From: Avena insularis
Lineage: Eukaryota > Streptophyta > Magnoliopsida > Poales > Poaceae
Assembly (NCBI GenBank): GCA_023614405.1
Contig: CM042696.1
Span: 334,047,211-334,111,210, forward strand
Direction: 5' to 3'
DNA length: 64,000 nt
In this document: in pieces, positions 1 through 12,378 of the stretch
Numbering within the stretch: position 1 is the first letter of the stretch
How the letters are laid out: every line of letters begins with the position of its first letter
Translations under genes and position numbers: made by a program
Notes under the pieces: model-generated
Seen by the model: only the letters and a program-made list of their open reading frames with translations
What the model was told of the DNA's origin: nothing
The model's database searches: none

Positions 1-61
1 ACTAGAGTCATTTCATGTGTGTTCTTTTCACATACCACATATGGATCCACTAGTGTCATTG

Positions 62-91
62 CATGTGTGTTCTCTTCAGAGAACACACATG
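62..91. repeat. Perfect inverted repeat (hairpin) in a B' module
   Basis: The left arm CATGTGTGTTCTCT (62-75) and right arm AGAGAACACACATG (78-91) are exact reverse complements separated by only TC. This is the perfect form of a dyad present in every B/B' module. Most other copies carry C in place of one right-arm A, giving a single T/C mismatch; some carry G, which would allow a G-U wobble in RNA read from the plus strand. Confidence 0.9.
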
Positions 92-1205
92 GATCCACCA
101 GTGTCATTGGATGTGTGTTCTTTTTACTAACAACAACTTGAGTCATTTCATGACTATTCTTTTGACATACCACATATGGATCCACCAATGTCATTGAAAT
201 GTGTGTTCTTCTTATTAACCACAGCCAGAGTCATTGCATGTGTATTCTCTTTAGAGACCACACATGGATCCACCATTGTCATTGCATGTGTGTTCTTTTT
301 ACTAACAACAACTAGAGTCATTGCATGTGTGTTCTTTTCACAAACCACATATGGATCCACTAGAGTCATTGAAATGTGTGTTCTCTTCAGAGACCACACA
401 TGGATCCACCAGTGTCATTGCATGTGTGTTCTTTTTACTAACAACAACTAGAGTCATTTCATAACTATTCTTTTCATATACCACATATGGATCCATTAGT
501 GTCATTGAAATGTGTGTCCTTTTCATTAACCACAGCTAGAGTCATTGCATGTGTGTTCTCTTCAGAGACCACACATGGATCCACCAGTGTCATTGCATGT
601 GTGTTATTTTTACTACCAACAACTGGACTCATTGCATGTGTGTTATTTTCACATACCACATTTGGATCGACTAGTGTCATTGAAATGTGTGTTCTCTTCA
701 GAGACCACACATGGATCCACCAGTGTCATTGCATGTGTGTTCTTTTTACTGACAACAACTGGAGTCATTGCATGTGTGTTCTTTTCACATACCACATATG
801 GATCCACCAGTGTCATTGTGTGTTCTTCTCATTAACCAGAGCTAGAGTCATTGCATGCGTGTTCTCTTCAGAGACCACACATGGATCCACCAGCGTCATT
901 GCATGTGTGTTCTTTTTACTAACATCAATTGGAGTCATTACATGTGTGTTCTTTTCACATACCACATATGGATCCAACTAGTGTCATTGAAATGTGTGTT
1001 CTCTTCAAAGACCACACATGGATCCACCAATGTCATTGCATGTGTGTTCTTTTTACTAACAACAACTAGAGTCATTTCATGTGTGTTCTTTTCACATACC
1101 ACATATGGATCCACCAGTGTCATTGCATGTGTGTTCTCTTCAGAGACCACACATGGATCCACCAGTGTCATTGGATGTGTGTTCTTTTTACTAACAACAA
1201 CTTGA

Positions 1206-1516
1206 GTCATTTCATAACTATTCTTTTGACATACCACATATGGATCCACCGGTGTCATTGAAATGTGTGTTCTTCTTATTAACCACAGCTAGAGTCATTG
1301 CATGTGTGTTCTCTTTAGAGACCACACGTGGATCCACCAGTATCATTCCATGTGTGTTCTTTTTACTAACAACAACTGGAGTCATTGCATGTGTGTTCTT
1401 TTCACAAACCACATATGGATCCACCAGAGTCATTGAAATGTGTGTTCTCTTCAGAGACCACACATGGATCCACCAGTGTCATTGCATGTGTGTTCTTTTT
1501 ACTAACAACAACTAGA
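1206..1516. repeat. Reference 311-bp higher-order unit (E-D-B'-C-A-B-C)
   Basis: Module boundaries, marked by each GTCATT (or variant) start, fall at 1206, 1254, 1294, 1342, 1381, 1429, 1478 and 1517. The lengths are 48, 40, 48, 39, 48, 49 and 39 bp, summing to 311. The unit divides into a 175-bp half (E-D-B'-C) and a 136-bp half (A-B-C). Both halves recur throughout the array; for example A-B-C repeats with a 136-bp period at about 7444, 7580 and 7716. Confidence 0.93.
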
Positions 1517-1888
1517 GTCATTTCATGACTATTATTTTCACATACCACATATGGATCCATTAGTGTCATTGAAATGTGTGTTCTTTTCATTAACCACAAC
1601 TAGAGTCATTGCATGTGTGTTCTCTTCAGAGAGCACACATGGATCCACCAATGTCATTGCATGTGTGTTATTTTTACTAACAACAACTAGAGTCATTGCA
1701 TGTGTGTTCTTTTCACATACCACATATGGATCCACCAGTGTCATTGAAATGTGTGTTCTCTTCAGAGACCACACATGGATCCACTAGTGTCATTGCATGT
1801 GTGTTCTTTTTACTGACAACAACTGGAGTCATTGCATGTGTGTTCTTTTCACATACCACATATGGATCCTCCAGTGTCATTGAAATGT

Positions 1889-1893
1889 GTGTT
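1889..1893. repeat. Target-site duplication GTGTT, left copy
   Basis: GTGTT lies directly before the TG of the 4117-bp LTR and is repeated directly after its terminal CA at 6011-6015. Removing the insert and one copy restores an ordinary D module. Confidence 0.95.
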
Positions 1894-4800
1894 TGTCACA
1901 TCCCAAGATTTTCCAAATCTTGTAATGTGAAAATAAATGAATAAAATAAAACCTTGTTTGATTTTCAGGGCTAGAAGAAACTTTTGAATCCAATTGGAAA
2001 CCTTCAAACCAATTTGGATTAAATAAATCCTAAAGGGATTTAACAAGATAAATATTTTAATAAACGAAAAATAAAAACTATTTTATTACTACTTTGAAAT
2101 CTTTTAAGAAAATGGTTTTAACTTTCAAATTGAAAAGAAAGGATTTTAAGTAAAGATGATTTTGTAAAGTCAAACTAAACCTTGGCCAAGTTGTGAAACA
2201 AAAGGTTTTGCTTTAATTAAAAATAATAAAGGATATTTAAAATAAAACAATAAAGGATTAATATCCAAGTTTTGTAATAAAAGTTTATTTATTTCTAAAT
2301 CCTCAAAACTTGTTTATTCAATTTAAATAAGTTTCCAAATGATTTATATTCCCAAACAAAATCTACTGAATGGTTTGGTATTATTTTAGTTTCCAAAAAT
2401 AAAGTTTTAATTAAAAAAATCCTATTTGATTTAATAACAATGGTCCATTTTAATAAATAAATGGAATCTAAAAAGATTTAAAATATTATTTTATTTTATT
2501 TCTGAAATTGGTTTTGTTACTAAATAGAACCAAGTCAAACTTTCAAAGATTTGGTGATGGTTTGAATTGATTTGAACCTTGTTTGTTTGTTTGAAAATCA
2601 AAACAGGAAAATAGAAATAGAAAAGGAAAAGAATTCAGAAACAGAAAAAAATAAGAAAAGGGTCAACCCAACCCAGCAGCCCAAACAGGCCTAGAAACAG
2701 CCCAGCTCCTCACCCCGAAAGAAAACGTTTCGCACTTGTATTAGAACGCGCGCAGAGACTGACCAGTGGACCTCCCCCTCGTTTCTTCCCCACTGACCAG
2801 TAGACCCCACTTTCCCTGTTCATCCTCCTCACCCGCGCGACCCTGTCTCCCCCAAACCTTGCTGCCGTTGCTGCCATTCAAGCCGCGATCAATTCGCAGT
2901 AATGCTTCGCCATAATCTCGCCGTGACTGCACGCTATTAAGCGCCAGTGCCTTCTCCACCTTTCCCCTCTGTCGCCACTCCCTCTCTGCCCCGAGGCTGC
3001 CACGAATCGAGCTAGTACTCCCTCTGCTCCGACCACCGTCTCCGACCAATTCAGGCCAGTACACACCACCCCGTGCCTCCCCGAGCACGCTAGGAGAATC
3101 CCCACTCCCAGACACTTCTCCCTGTACCCGTTCATCATGGCGCCCAGGCGTCGGCTTTGACAAGCTCTGACAGCGCCGCCGTCTGTCTCGTCTCCATCGA
3201 ACTTCCCCGGTAAGCCTCGACCGCCCCTAGCTTTTCCATGGATGCCCACATCATCTCCAGCTCCGTCCGCGTCTAACCGTACCGTTCATTTGCCCTGGGG
3301 TGAACTGCAGCATCTCCCCATCGTCGACCAGAGCCACCAGACGCCGTTGCAAGCTCCGGTGAGGAATTACAGCAAACCTCGTGCGCCCCTTGCCACGTCG
3401 AGCACACGACGAGCTTCCCCAGCCTCCTGCGATCTCGGTGAGCCTACTCCCTCCCCCTCTCGCTTCCTGTTTTGCCAGCGCCATCGTTCGACTGTCGCCA
3501 CCGCTTAGGCCGCCGCCGCGCCGATATGGTCAAGGCCATCAAGATTGGATCAAGATCTGGCGCTCACGATTAGATCACTTAGCACCGAAGGGGTACGCGA
3601 TAAGGATCGTGCGATCTAATTAGATCCAACGTGTCACAGAGCCGATCCGATCGAACCGGTACCAGTGAATGACGGTTTAATGGGCTGCGTGGCTTTTTGG
3701 TTTAAACAAATTTGAAATGTAATTGTTTGTGAATTTGAAAACACTATAACTTTGGATCCACACGTCCAAAAATTACAAATTTTAGGTCGTTGGATTCAGG
3801 AGAGCAAGTCCTAGCCAACCATGCCCTTAGTTTAGCAAATAGTATCTGTTAGGTTGCTTGTTTTTGCAGATTCTTTTGTGAGCTTGTTTAGAGTATAAAA
3901 ATTGTTTAAAAATGATTTTAGAGTTAAAACTTCTGCAAAATGGTTTGTTGTGACCTTACTGACCCTAGGAACCAACCCATGGTTATGAAAATGAAATTGG
4001 AAAAATTTAGAATGGATTAATTGAACTAGTCTATTTCTAGCTAAGTAAAGATAATGGTTTTATTATGAAAAAGATTTTGGAATAAAAACTTTGAGAAAAT
4101 ATTTTGATTCAAAGCTACTGACCCAAAACACCAAGTCTTGAGAGTTAGAAACTTTTGGTGAGAAACTTAAAGATTTTTGATTTGATAAAACCATTTCCCA
4201 CCATATAAAATATTGAATGGATTTTAAAATAGTTTTTGGGCAAAACCCTCTAACTAATGACTTTTCCATTTTGGTAAATGACCAATTTGGACCTTACAAA
4301 GTTTAGACACCTAGTGGAGACCATCCTGGCAATAGAACCATCCTTTGCATGACTTAGATTCCATTGCTTTGTGAGTGAGAAATTGTTTGTTTGACTTTGG
4401 TTGGGAATGTTAGTTGATTTTGTGTTTGCTTGATTGACTTGTAGTGAATTTAGCAAAGTGTGAGACTAGCAAGATCAAGGAGTGAACCACCATTCCCTAC
4501 CAAAAAGGCAAGTTACACTATCATTCAAAAGTCCTACTATTTTCATTATACTTAGTGGATTTTGAAAACATGCATGAAAATAATTTTATACTTATGCTAT
4601 GCTAAATCCTATTAGGATACCTTATACATTCCTTAGAGAAAACATTGTAGTTGTACATGCTTAGCCATTCTTTATTGGGAAAAGAGATACATGTTGAGAT
4701 TTTACAAAGTTGAGAAAAGGACTTGTGTTTTATATAATAAAACAAGGACTCAATGAACCACCTGGTTGGAGGATACTTTAAGTTTTGGAGAAGGTGGCAA

Positions 4801-5193
4801 CAAAAGGAACCATGTCTATGGTAATCTCTTTGTGTTGTGCTCCAAAAGAAAACCCACCTAGGAAACTTAGAGATTGAACATGTTTCTCCAATTGTGGCTT
4901 TCGTGTGCAACCACATGCTATTATGGCTCTGGCTTAGTCAACTACATTAGGAAGACCCATACATTGTCTTTAGTTACTGGACATGGGGATCTGGAATGCT
5001 TCATGGGGGCTGAAGACAAGCTAGCAATGGTGTATGGGAGGACCTTTTGGAAAGACTTCGTCACATTCTCAGTCTGCCAGTACTCCATCATGGTGAGCAC
5101 TAATCCAGTAGGCCACTAGTGGCAAAAGGATGGGATTGTGACATGTGGGTAAAGTGTACTCCTTCTACAGAAGATAATAAAATCTAAGTACTT

Positions 5194-5215
5194 AGCCGTG
5201 TCCCCGGTTATGGAC
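5194..5215 (+). other. Conserved LTR block shared with solo LTR 2
   Basis: CCGTGTCC followed by C and CGGTTATGGAC is matched in solo LTR 2 at 44533-44554 with one base changed (G for C), each with a leading AG. The blocks lie about 0.8 and 1.0 kb from the 3' ends of their LTRs. The match shows that the two LTRs are related and in the same orientation. Its function is unknown. Confidence 0.75.
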
Positions 5216-5277
5216 AATACTGAGCAACTAAAGTTTGAACTATGGGAGATCCCGACATTCCAACTTCTAAAATAAAA

Positions 5278-5513
5278 ACTTGATGCCCTTGAGTGTCTAC
5301 CAAGGAATTCAAAGAGATTTTATAAAAGCTTGATGCACTTGGGGTTACCAAGGTGCTCAAGAGATTTTGATGAAAACATGAACACTTGGGGTTACCAAGG
5401 AACTCATGAGATTTTATAAAACTTGATGCACTTGGAGTTACCAAGGAGCTCAAGAGATTTTGACAAGGACTTGAACACTTGAGTGTCTACCAAGGAGTTC
5501 AAGGGATTCTTGG
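5278..5513 (+). repeat. Imperfect 45-50 bp minisatellite inside solo LTR 1 (about 5 copies)
   Basis: Copies begin with TGATGCCCTT, TGATGCACTT or TGAACACTT at 5281, 5331, 5379, 5424 and 5472 (steps 50, 48, 45, 48). Each continues GG(A/G)GTTACCAAGG or GAGTGTCTACCAAGG, then CTCA or TTCA and an AGAGATTTT-like stretch. Apart from the similar period, it shares no sequence with the surrounding satellite. Confidence 0.85.
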
Positions 5514-8212
5514 AAAAGAGATTTGACAAAGGACCAAAACCATTTTGAAAAGATAGGATAAAATATTGCTTTGTGCAAATAAGCCTGAAACTCTACTTAG
5601 CCAAATTTGCATGAAATGATAGGATCCACTTATATTATACTTAGTAGTGAAACTTGCCAATACAATTCAAATGTATTGACCGTTGTGGCTGTAACTTGTA
5701 ATGTTGCAGGTTTGATTGATTTTAGTGAAGATTGTTTGATTAGGATTACAAAGTCTACAACCAACATCTGCCTGTGGCACTTTGAAGATGAAGGACCCCA
5801 TGACTATAGTTATTCCGCTGCAATGTAATGTAATAGCCAAATGAGCTATGTAAAGATTTAATAAAATTATGTTATTCCTGGTTATAAAGTTATATTATGA
5901 CCTTTGTTTCTTGATATTACATCTAAACTGTGGATGCTAGCTATTGATCCAGGGACTAGCATTGTAAACACAGGAGGGATCAACCTTATTATCAGGTTGA
6001 GGCCTCTACAGTGTTCTTCTCATTAACCACAGCTAGCGTCATTGCATGTGTGGTCTCTAGATCCACCAGCGTCATTGCATGTGTGTTCTTTTTACTAACA
6101 TCAATTGGAGTCATTACATGTGTGTTCTTTTCACATACCACATATGGATCCACTAGTGTCATTGAAATGTGTGTTCTCTTCAGATACCACACATGGATCA
6201 ACCAATGTCATTGCATGTGTGTTCTTTTTACTAACAACAACTAGAGTAAATTCATGTGTGTTCTTTTCAGATACCACATATGGATCCACCACTGTCATTG
6301 CATGTGTGTTCTCTTCAGAGATCACACATGGATCCACCAGTGTCATTGGATGTGTGTTCTTTTTACTAACAACAACTTGAGTCATTTCATGACTATTCTT
6401 TTGACATACCACATATGGATCCACCAATGTCATTGAAATGTGTGTTCTTCTTATTAACCATAGCTAGAGTCACTGAAATGTGTGTTCTCTTTAGAGACCA
6501 CACATGGATCCACCAGTGTCATTGCATGTGTGTTCTTTTTACTGACAACAACTGGAGTCATTGCATGTGTGTTCTTTTCACATAGCACATATGGATCCAC
6601 CAGTGTCATTGAAATGTGTATTCTTCTCATTAACCACAGCTAGAGTCATTGCATGTGTGTTCTTGTTACTAACATCAATTGGAGTCATTACATGTGTGTT
6701 CTTTTCACATACCGCATATGGATCCACTAGTGTCATTGAAATGTGTGTTCTCTTCAGAGACCACACATGGATCCACCAATGTCATTGCATGTGTGTTCTT
6801 TTTACTAACAACAACTAGAGTCATTTCATGTGTGTTCTTTTCAAATACCACATATGGATCCACCAGTGTCATTGCATGTGTGTTCTCTTCAGAAACACAC
6901 ATGGATCCACCATTGTCATTGGATGTGTGTTATTTTTACTAACAACAACTTGAGTCATTTCATGACTATTCTTTTGACATACCACATATGGATCCACCAA
7001 TGTCATTGAAATGCGTGTTCTTCTTATTAACCACAGCCAGAGTCATTGCATGTGTATTCTCTTCAGAGACCACACATGGATCCACCATTGTCATTGCATG
7101 TGTGTTCTTTTTACTAACAACAACTGGAGTCATTGCATGTGTGTTCTTTTCACAAACCACATATGGATCCACCAGAGTCATTGAAATGTGTGTTCTCTTC
7201 AGAGACCACACATGGATCCACCAATGTCATTGCATGTGTGTTCTTTTTACTAACAACAACTAGAGTCATTTCATGACTATTCTTTTCACATACCACATAT
7301 GGATCCATTAGTGTCATTGAAATGTGTGTTCTTTTCATTAACTACATCTAGAGTCATTGCATGTGTGTTCTCTTCAGAGACCACACATGGATCCACCAGT
7401 GTCATTGCATGTGTGTTATTTTTACTAACAACAACTGGAGTCATTGCATGTGTGTTCTTTTCACAAACCACATATGGATCCACTAGAGTCACTAAAATGT
7501 GTGTTCTCTTCAGAGAAAAAACATGGATCCACCAGTGTCATTACATGTGTGTTCTTTTTACTGACAACAACTGGAGTCATTGCATGTGTGTTCTTTTCAC
7601 ATACCACATATGGATCCACCAGTGTCATTGAAATGTGTGTTCTCTTCAGAGACCACACATGGATCCACCAGTCTCATTGCATGTGTGTTCTTTTTACTAA
7701 CAACAACTAGAGTCATTGCATGTGTGTTCTTTTCACATACCACATATGGATCCACCAGAGTCATTGAAATGTGTGTTCTCTTCAGAGACCACACATGGAT
7801 CCACCAGTGTCATTGCATGTGTGTTCTTTTTACTAACAACAACTAGAGTCATTTCATATGTGTTCTTTTCGCATACCACATATGGATCCTCCTGTGTCAT
7901 TGAAATCTGTGTTCTTCTCATTAACCACAACTAGAGTCATTGCATGTGTGTTCTCTTCAGAGACCACACATGGATCCACCAGTGTCATTCCATGTGTGTT
8001 CTTTTTACTAACAACAACTGGAGTCATTGCATGTGTGTTCTTTTCACATACCACATATGGATCCACTAGTGTCATTGAAATGTGTGTTCTCTTCAAATAC
8101 CACACATGGATCCACCAGTCTCATTGCATGTGTGTTCTTTTTACTAACAACAATTGGAGTTATTGCATGTGTGTTCTTTTCACATACCACATATGGATCC
8201 ACCAATGTCATT

Positions 8213-8249
8213 ACATGTGTGTTCTCGTCAGACCCCAACTGGAGTCATT
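8213..8249. repeat. Module F: 37-bp chimera of a B' head and a C tail
   Basis: The head GTCATTACATGTGTGTTCTC and following GTCAGA are B'-like, but the unit then ends CCAACTGGA like a C module, without the GGATCC tail. Copies occur near 10080, 15472, 17811, 21228, 23893, 41279, 46780, 49003 and 51790. It therefore arose once by recombination between unlike modules and spread with the larger segments. Confidence 0.8.
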
Positions 8250-11200
8250 ACATGACTATTCTTTTCGCATACCACATATGGATCCACCAGTGTCATTGAA
8301 ATGTGTGTTATTCTAATTAACCATAGCTAGAGTCATTGCATGTGTGTTCTCTTCAGAGACCACGAATGGATCCACCAGTGTCATTGCATGTGTGTTCTTT
8401 TTACTAACAACAACTGGAGTCATTGCATGTGTTTTCTTTTCACATACCACATATGTATCGACCAGAGTCATTGCATGTGTGTTTTCTTCAGAGACCACAC
8501 ATGGATCCACTAGTGTCATTGCATGTGTGTTCTTTGTACTAACAACAACAAGAGTCATTTCATGACTATTCTTTTCACATGCCACATATGGATCCACAAG
8601 TGTCATTGAAATGTGTGTTTTCTTCAGAGACCACACATGGATCGAGCAGTGTCATTGCATGTGTGTTATTTTTACTAACAACAAATTGAGTCATTGCATG
8701 TGTGTTATTTTCACATACCACATATGGATCCACCAGTCTCATTGAAATGTGTGTTCTTCTCATTAACCACAGCTAGAGTCATTGCATGTGTGTTCTCTTC
8801 AGAGACCGCACATGGATCCACCACTGTCATTGCATGTGTGTTCTTTTCACATACCACATATGGATCCACCAGTGTCATTGAAATCTGTGTTCTCTTCAGA
8901 GAGCACACATGGATCTACCAGTGTCATTGCATGTGTGGTCTTTTTACTAACATCAATTGGAGTCATTGCATGTGTGTTCTTTTCACATACCACATATGGA
9001 TCCACTAGTGTCATCGAAATGTGTGTTCTCTTCAGAGACCACACATGGATCCACCAATGTCATTGCATGTGTGTTCTTTTTACTAACAACAACTAGAGTC
9101 ATTTCATGTGTTTTTTTTCACATACCACATATGGATCCACTGGTGTCATTGCATGTGTGTTCTCTTAAGAGACCACACATGGATCCACCAAAGTCATTGG
9201 ATGTGTGTTCTTTTTACTAACAACAACTTGAGTCATTTCATGACTATTCTTTTCACATACCACATATGGATCCACCAGTGTCATTGAAATGTGTGTTCTT
9301 CTTATTAACCACAGCTAGAGTCATTGCATGTGTGTTCTCTTCAGAGACCACACATGGATCCACCAGTGTCATTCCATGTGTGTTCTTTTTACTGACAACA
9401 ACTGGAGTCATTGCATGTGTGTTCTTTTCACATACCACATATGGATCCACCAGTGTCATTGAAATGTCTGTTCTTCTCATTAACCACAGCTAGAGTCATT
9501 GCATGCGTGCTATCTTCAGAGACCACACATGGATCCACCAGCGTTATTGCATGTGTGTTCTTTTTACTAACAACAACTAGAGTCATTTCATGTGTGTTCT
9601 TTTCACATACCATATGTGGATCCACCAGTGTCATTCCATGTGTGTTCTCTTTAGAGACCACACAAGGATCCACCAGTGTCATTGGATGTGTGTTCTTTTT
9701 ACTAACAACAACTTGAGTCATTTCATGACTATTCTTTTCACATACCACATATGGATCCACCAATGTCATTGAAATGTGTATTCTTCTCATTAACCTCTGC
9801 TAGAGTCATTTTATGTGTGTTCTCTTCAGAGACCACACATGGATCCACTAGTGTCATTGTATGTCTGTTCTTTTTACTAACAACAACTAGAGTTATTGCA
9901 TGTGTGTTTTTTCACATAGCACATATGGATCTACCAGAGTCATTGAAATGTGTGCTCTCTTCAGAGACCACACATGGATCCACCAGTCTCATTGCATGTG
10001 TGTTCTTTTTACTAACAACAATTGGAGTTATTGCATGTGTGTTCTTTTCACATACCACATATGTATCCACCAATGTCATTACATGTGTGTTCTCGTCAGA
10101 CACCAACTGGAGTCATTACATGACTATTCTTTTCGCATACCACATATGGAACCACCAGTGTCATTGAAATGTGTGTTCTTCTAATTAACCATAGCTAGAG
10201 TCATTGCATGTGTGTTCTCTACAGAGACCACGAATCGATCCACCAGTGTCATTGCATGTGTGTTCTTTTTACTAACAACAACTGGAGTCATTGCATGTGT
10301 TTTCTTTTCACATACCACATATGGATCGACCAGAGTCATTGCATGTGTGTTCTCTTCAGATACCACACATGGATCCACTAGTGTCATTGCATGTGTGTTC
10401 TTTGTACTAACAACAACTAGAGTCATTTCATGACTATTCTTTTCACATGCCACATATGGATCCACAAGTGTCATTGAAATGTGTGTTTTCTTCAGAGACC
10501 ACACATGGATCGAGCAGTGTCATTGCATGTGTGTTATTTTTACTAACAACAAATTGAGTCATTGCATGTGTGTTCTTTTCATATACCACATATGGATCCA
10601 CCAGTCTCATTGAAATGTGTGTTCTTCTCATTAACCACAGCTAGAGTCATTGCATGTGTGTTCTCTTCAGAGACCACACATGGATCCACCACTGTCATTG
10701 CATGTGTGTTCTTTTCACATACCACATATGGATCCACCAGTGTCATTGAAATGTGTGTTCTCTTCAGAGAGCACACATGGATCTACCAGTGTCATTGCAT
10801 GTGTGTTCTTTTTACTGACAACAACTGGAGTCATTGCATGTGTGTTCTTTTCACATACCTCATATGGATCCACCACTGTCATTGAAATGTGTGTTCTTCT
10901 CATTAACCACAGCTAGAGTCATTGAATGTGTGTTCTCTTTAGAGACCACACATGGATCCACCAGCGTCATTGCATGTGTGTTCTTTTTACTAATATCAAT
11001 TGGAGTCATTGCATGTGTGTTCTTTTCACATACCACATATGGATCCACTAGTGTCATCGAAATGTGTGTTCTCTTCAGAGACCACACATGGATCCACCAA
11101 TGTCATTGCATGTGTGTTCTTTTTACTAACAACAACTAGAGTCATTTCATGTGTTTTTTTTCACATACCACATATGGATCCACCGGTGTCATTGCATGTG

Positions 11201-12231
11201 TGTTCTCTTCAGAGACCACACATGGATCCACCAAAATCATTGGATGTGTGTTCTTTTTACTAACAACAACTTGAGTCATTTCATGACTATTCTTTTCACA
11301 TACCACATATGGATCCACAAGTGTCATTGAAATGTGTGTTCTTCTTATTAACCATAGCTAGAGTCATTGCATGTGTGTTCTCTTTAGAGACCACACATGG
11401 ATCCACCAGTGTCATTGCATGTGTGTTCTTTTTACTGACAACAACTGGAGTCATTGCATGTGTGTTCTTTTCACATACCACATATGGATCCACCAGTGTC
11501 ATTGAAATGTCTGTTCTTCTCATTAACCACAGCTAGAGTCATTGCATGCGTGCTATCTTCAGAGACCACACATGGATCCACCAGCGTTATTGCATGTGTG
11601 TTCTTTTTACTAACAACAACTAGAGTCATTTCATGTGTGTTCTTTTCACATACCATATGTGGATCCACCAGTGTCATTCCATGTGTGTTCTCTTTAGAGA
11701 CCACACATGGATCCACCAGTGTCATTGGATGTGTGTTCTTTTTACTAACAACAACATGAGTCATTTCATGACTATTCTTTTCACATACCACATATGGATC
11801 CACCAATGTCATTGAAATGTGTGTTCTTCTCATTAACCTCTGCTAGAGTCATTTTATGTGTGTTCTCTTCAGAGACCACACATGGATCCACTAGTGTCAT
11901 TGTATGTCTGTTCTTTTTACTAACAACAACTAGAGTCATTGCATGTGTGTTCTTTTCACATACCACATATGGATCTACCAGAGTCATTGAAATGTGTGTT
12001 CTCTTCAGAGACCACACATGGATCCACCAGTGTCATTGCATGTGTGTTCTTTTTACTAACAACAACTAGAGTCATTTCATATGTGTTCTTTTCGCATACC
12101 ACATATGGATCCACCTGTGTCATTGAAATCTGTGTTCTTCTCATTAACCACAACTAGAGTCATTGCATGTGTGTTCTCTTCAGAGACCACACATGGATCC
12201 ACCAGTGTCATTGCATGTGTGTTCTTCTCAC

Positions 12232-12378
12232 AAACCACACATGGATCCACCGGTCTCATTGCATTACTGCTCTTCTCATTAACCACAACTAGAGTCACTG
12301 CATGTCTGTTCTTTTCACAAACCACATATCACCAGAGTCATTGCATGTGTGTTCTTCCCATGAACCACACATGGATCC
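12232..12378. repeat. Divergent island within the array
   Basis: Modules here depart from every consensus: CTCATTGCATTACTGCTC as a head, an A-like module shortened to CACATATCACCAGA without GGATCC, and CCCATGAACCACACATGG. The head/tail pattern is still recognisable, so this is satellite sequence not yet homogenised rather than an insertion. Confidence 0.65.

Larger units (their letters stand above)
1..1893. repeat. Satellite/minisatellite array, block 1 (continues beyond left edge)
   Basis: Direct tandem modules of 39-49 bp, all in the same orientation. I name them as follows. A is 48 bp with core CACATACCACATATGG. B is 49 bp and B' is 48 bp, both with core TTCAGAGACCACACATGG. E is 48 bp, an A-like tail with head TCATGACTATTC. 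C is 39 bp with core TTTTTACTAACAACAACT. D is 40 bp with core CTCATTAACCACAGCT. All share the head GTCATTGCATGTGTGTTCTT or a variant with GAAATG or TTTCATG. A, B and E end GGATCCACCAGT; C and D end CTAGA or CTGGA. The array is already under way at base 1, so its left end is not in view. Open frames of 60-160 codons run through it on both strands but change phase at each 40- or 49-bp module, so I do not call genes. Confidence 0.97.
1894..6010 (+). mobile_element. Solo LTR 1 (long Ty3/gypsy-type LTR, 4117 bp)
   Basis: The element begins TGTCACATCCC and ends CCTCTACA, the TG...CA ends of an LTR, with perfect GTGTT duplications on each side inside a D module. There is no internal gag or pol. It has an AT-rich 5' part (about 1900-2640), a GC-rich leader-like block (about 2690-3560) with short spurious open frames, and an AT-rich remainder. 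It shares the block CCGTGTCC...CGGTTATGGAC with solo LTR 2. LTRs of about 4 kb with this layout are typical of grass chromoviruses (Tekay/Del group), but that family assignment is inference. A solo LTR implies insertion of a full element followed by LTR-LTR recombination. A short non-autonomous element is the alternative, though I find no internal primer-binding site. Confidence 0.85.

Noticed and set aside
2741..3623. GC-rich open frames as host gene exons
   Set aside because: Frames overlap on both strands, are of low complexity (Pro/Arg/Ser-rich), show no protein family signature, and lie in the leader-like part of solo LTR 1.
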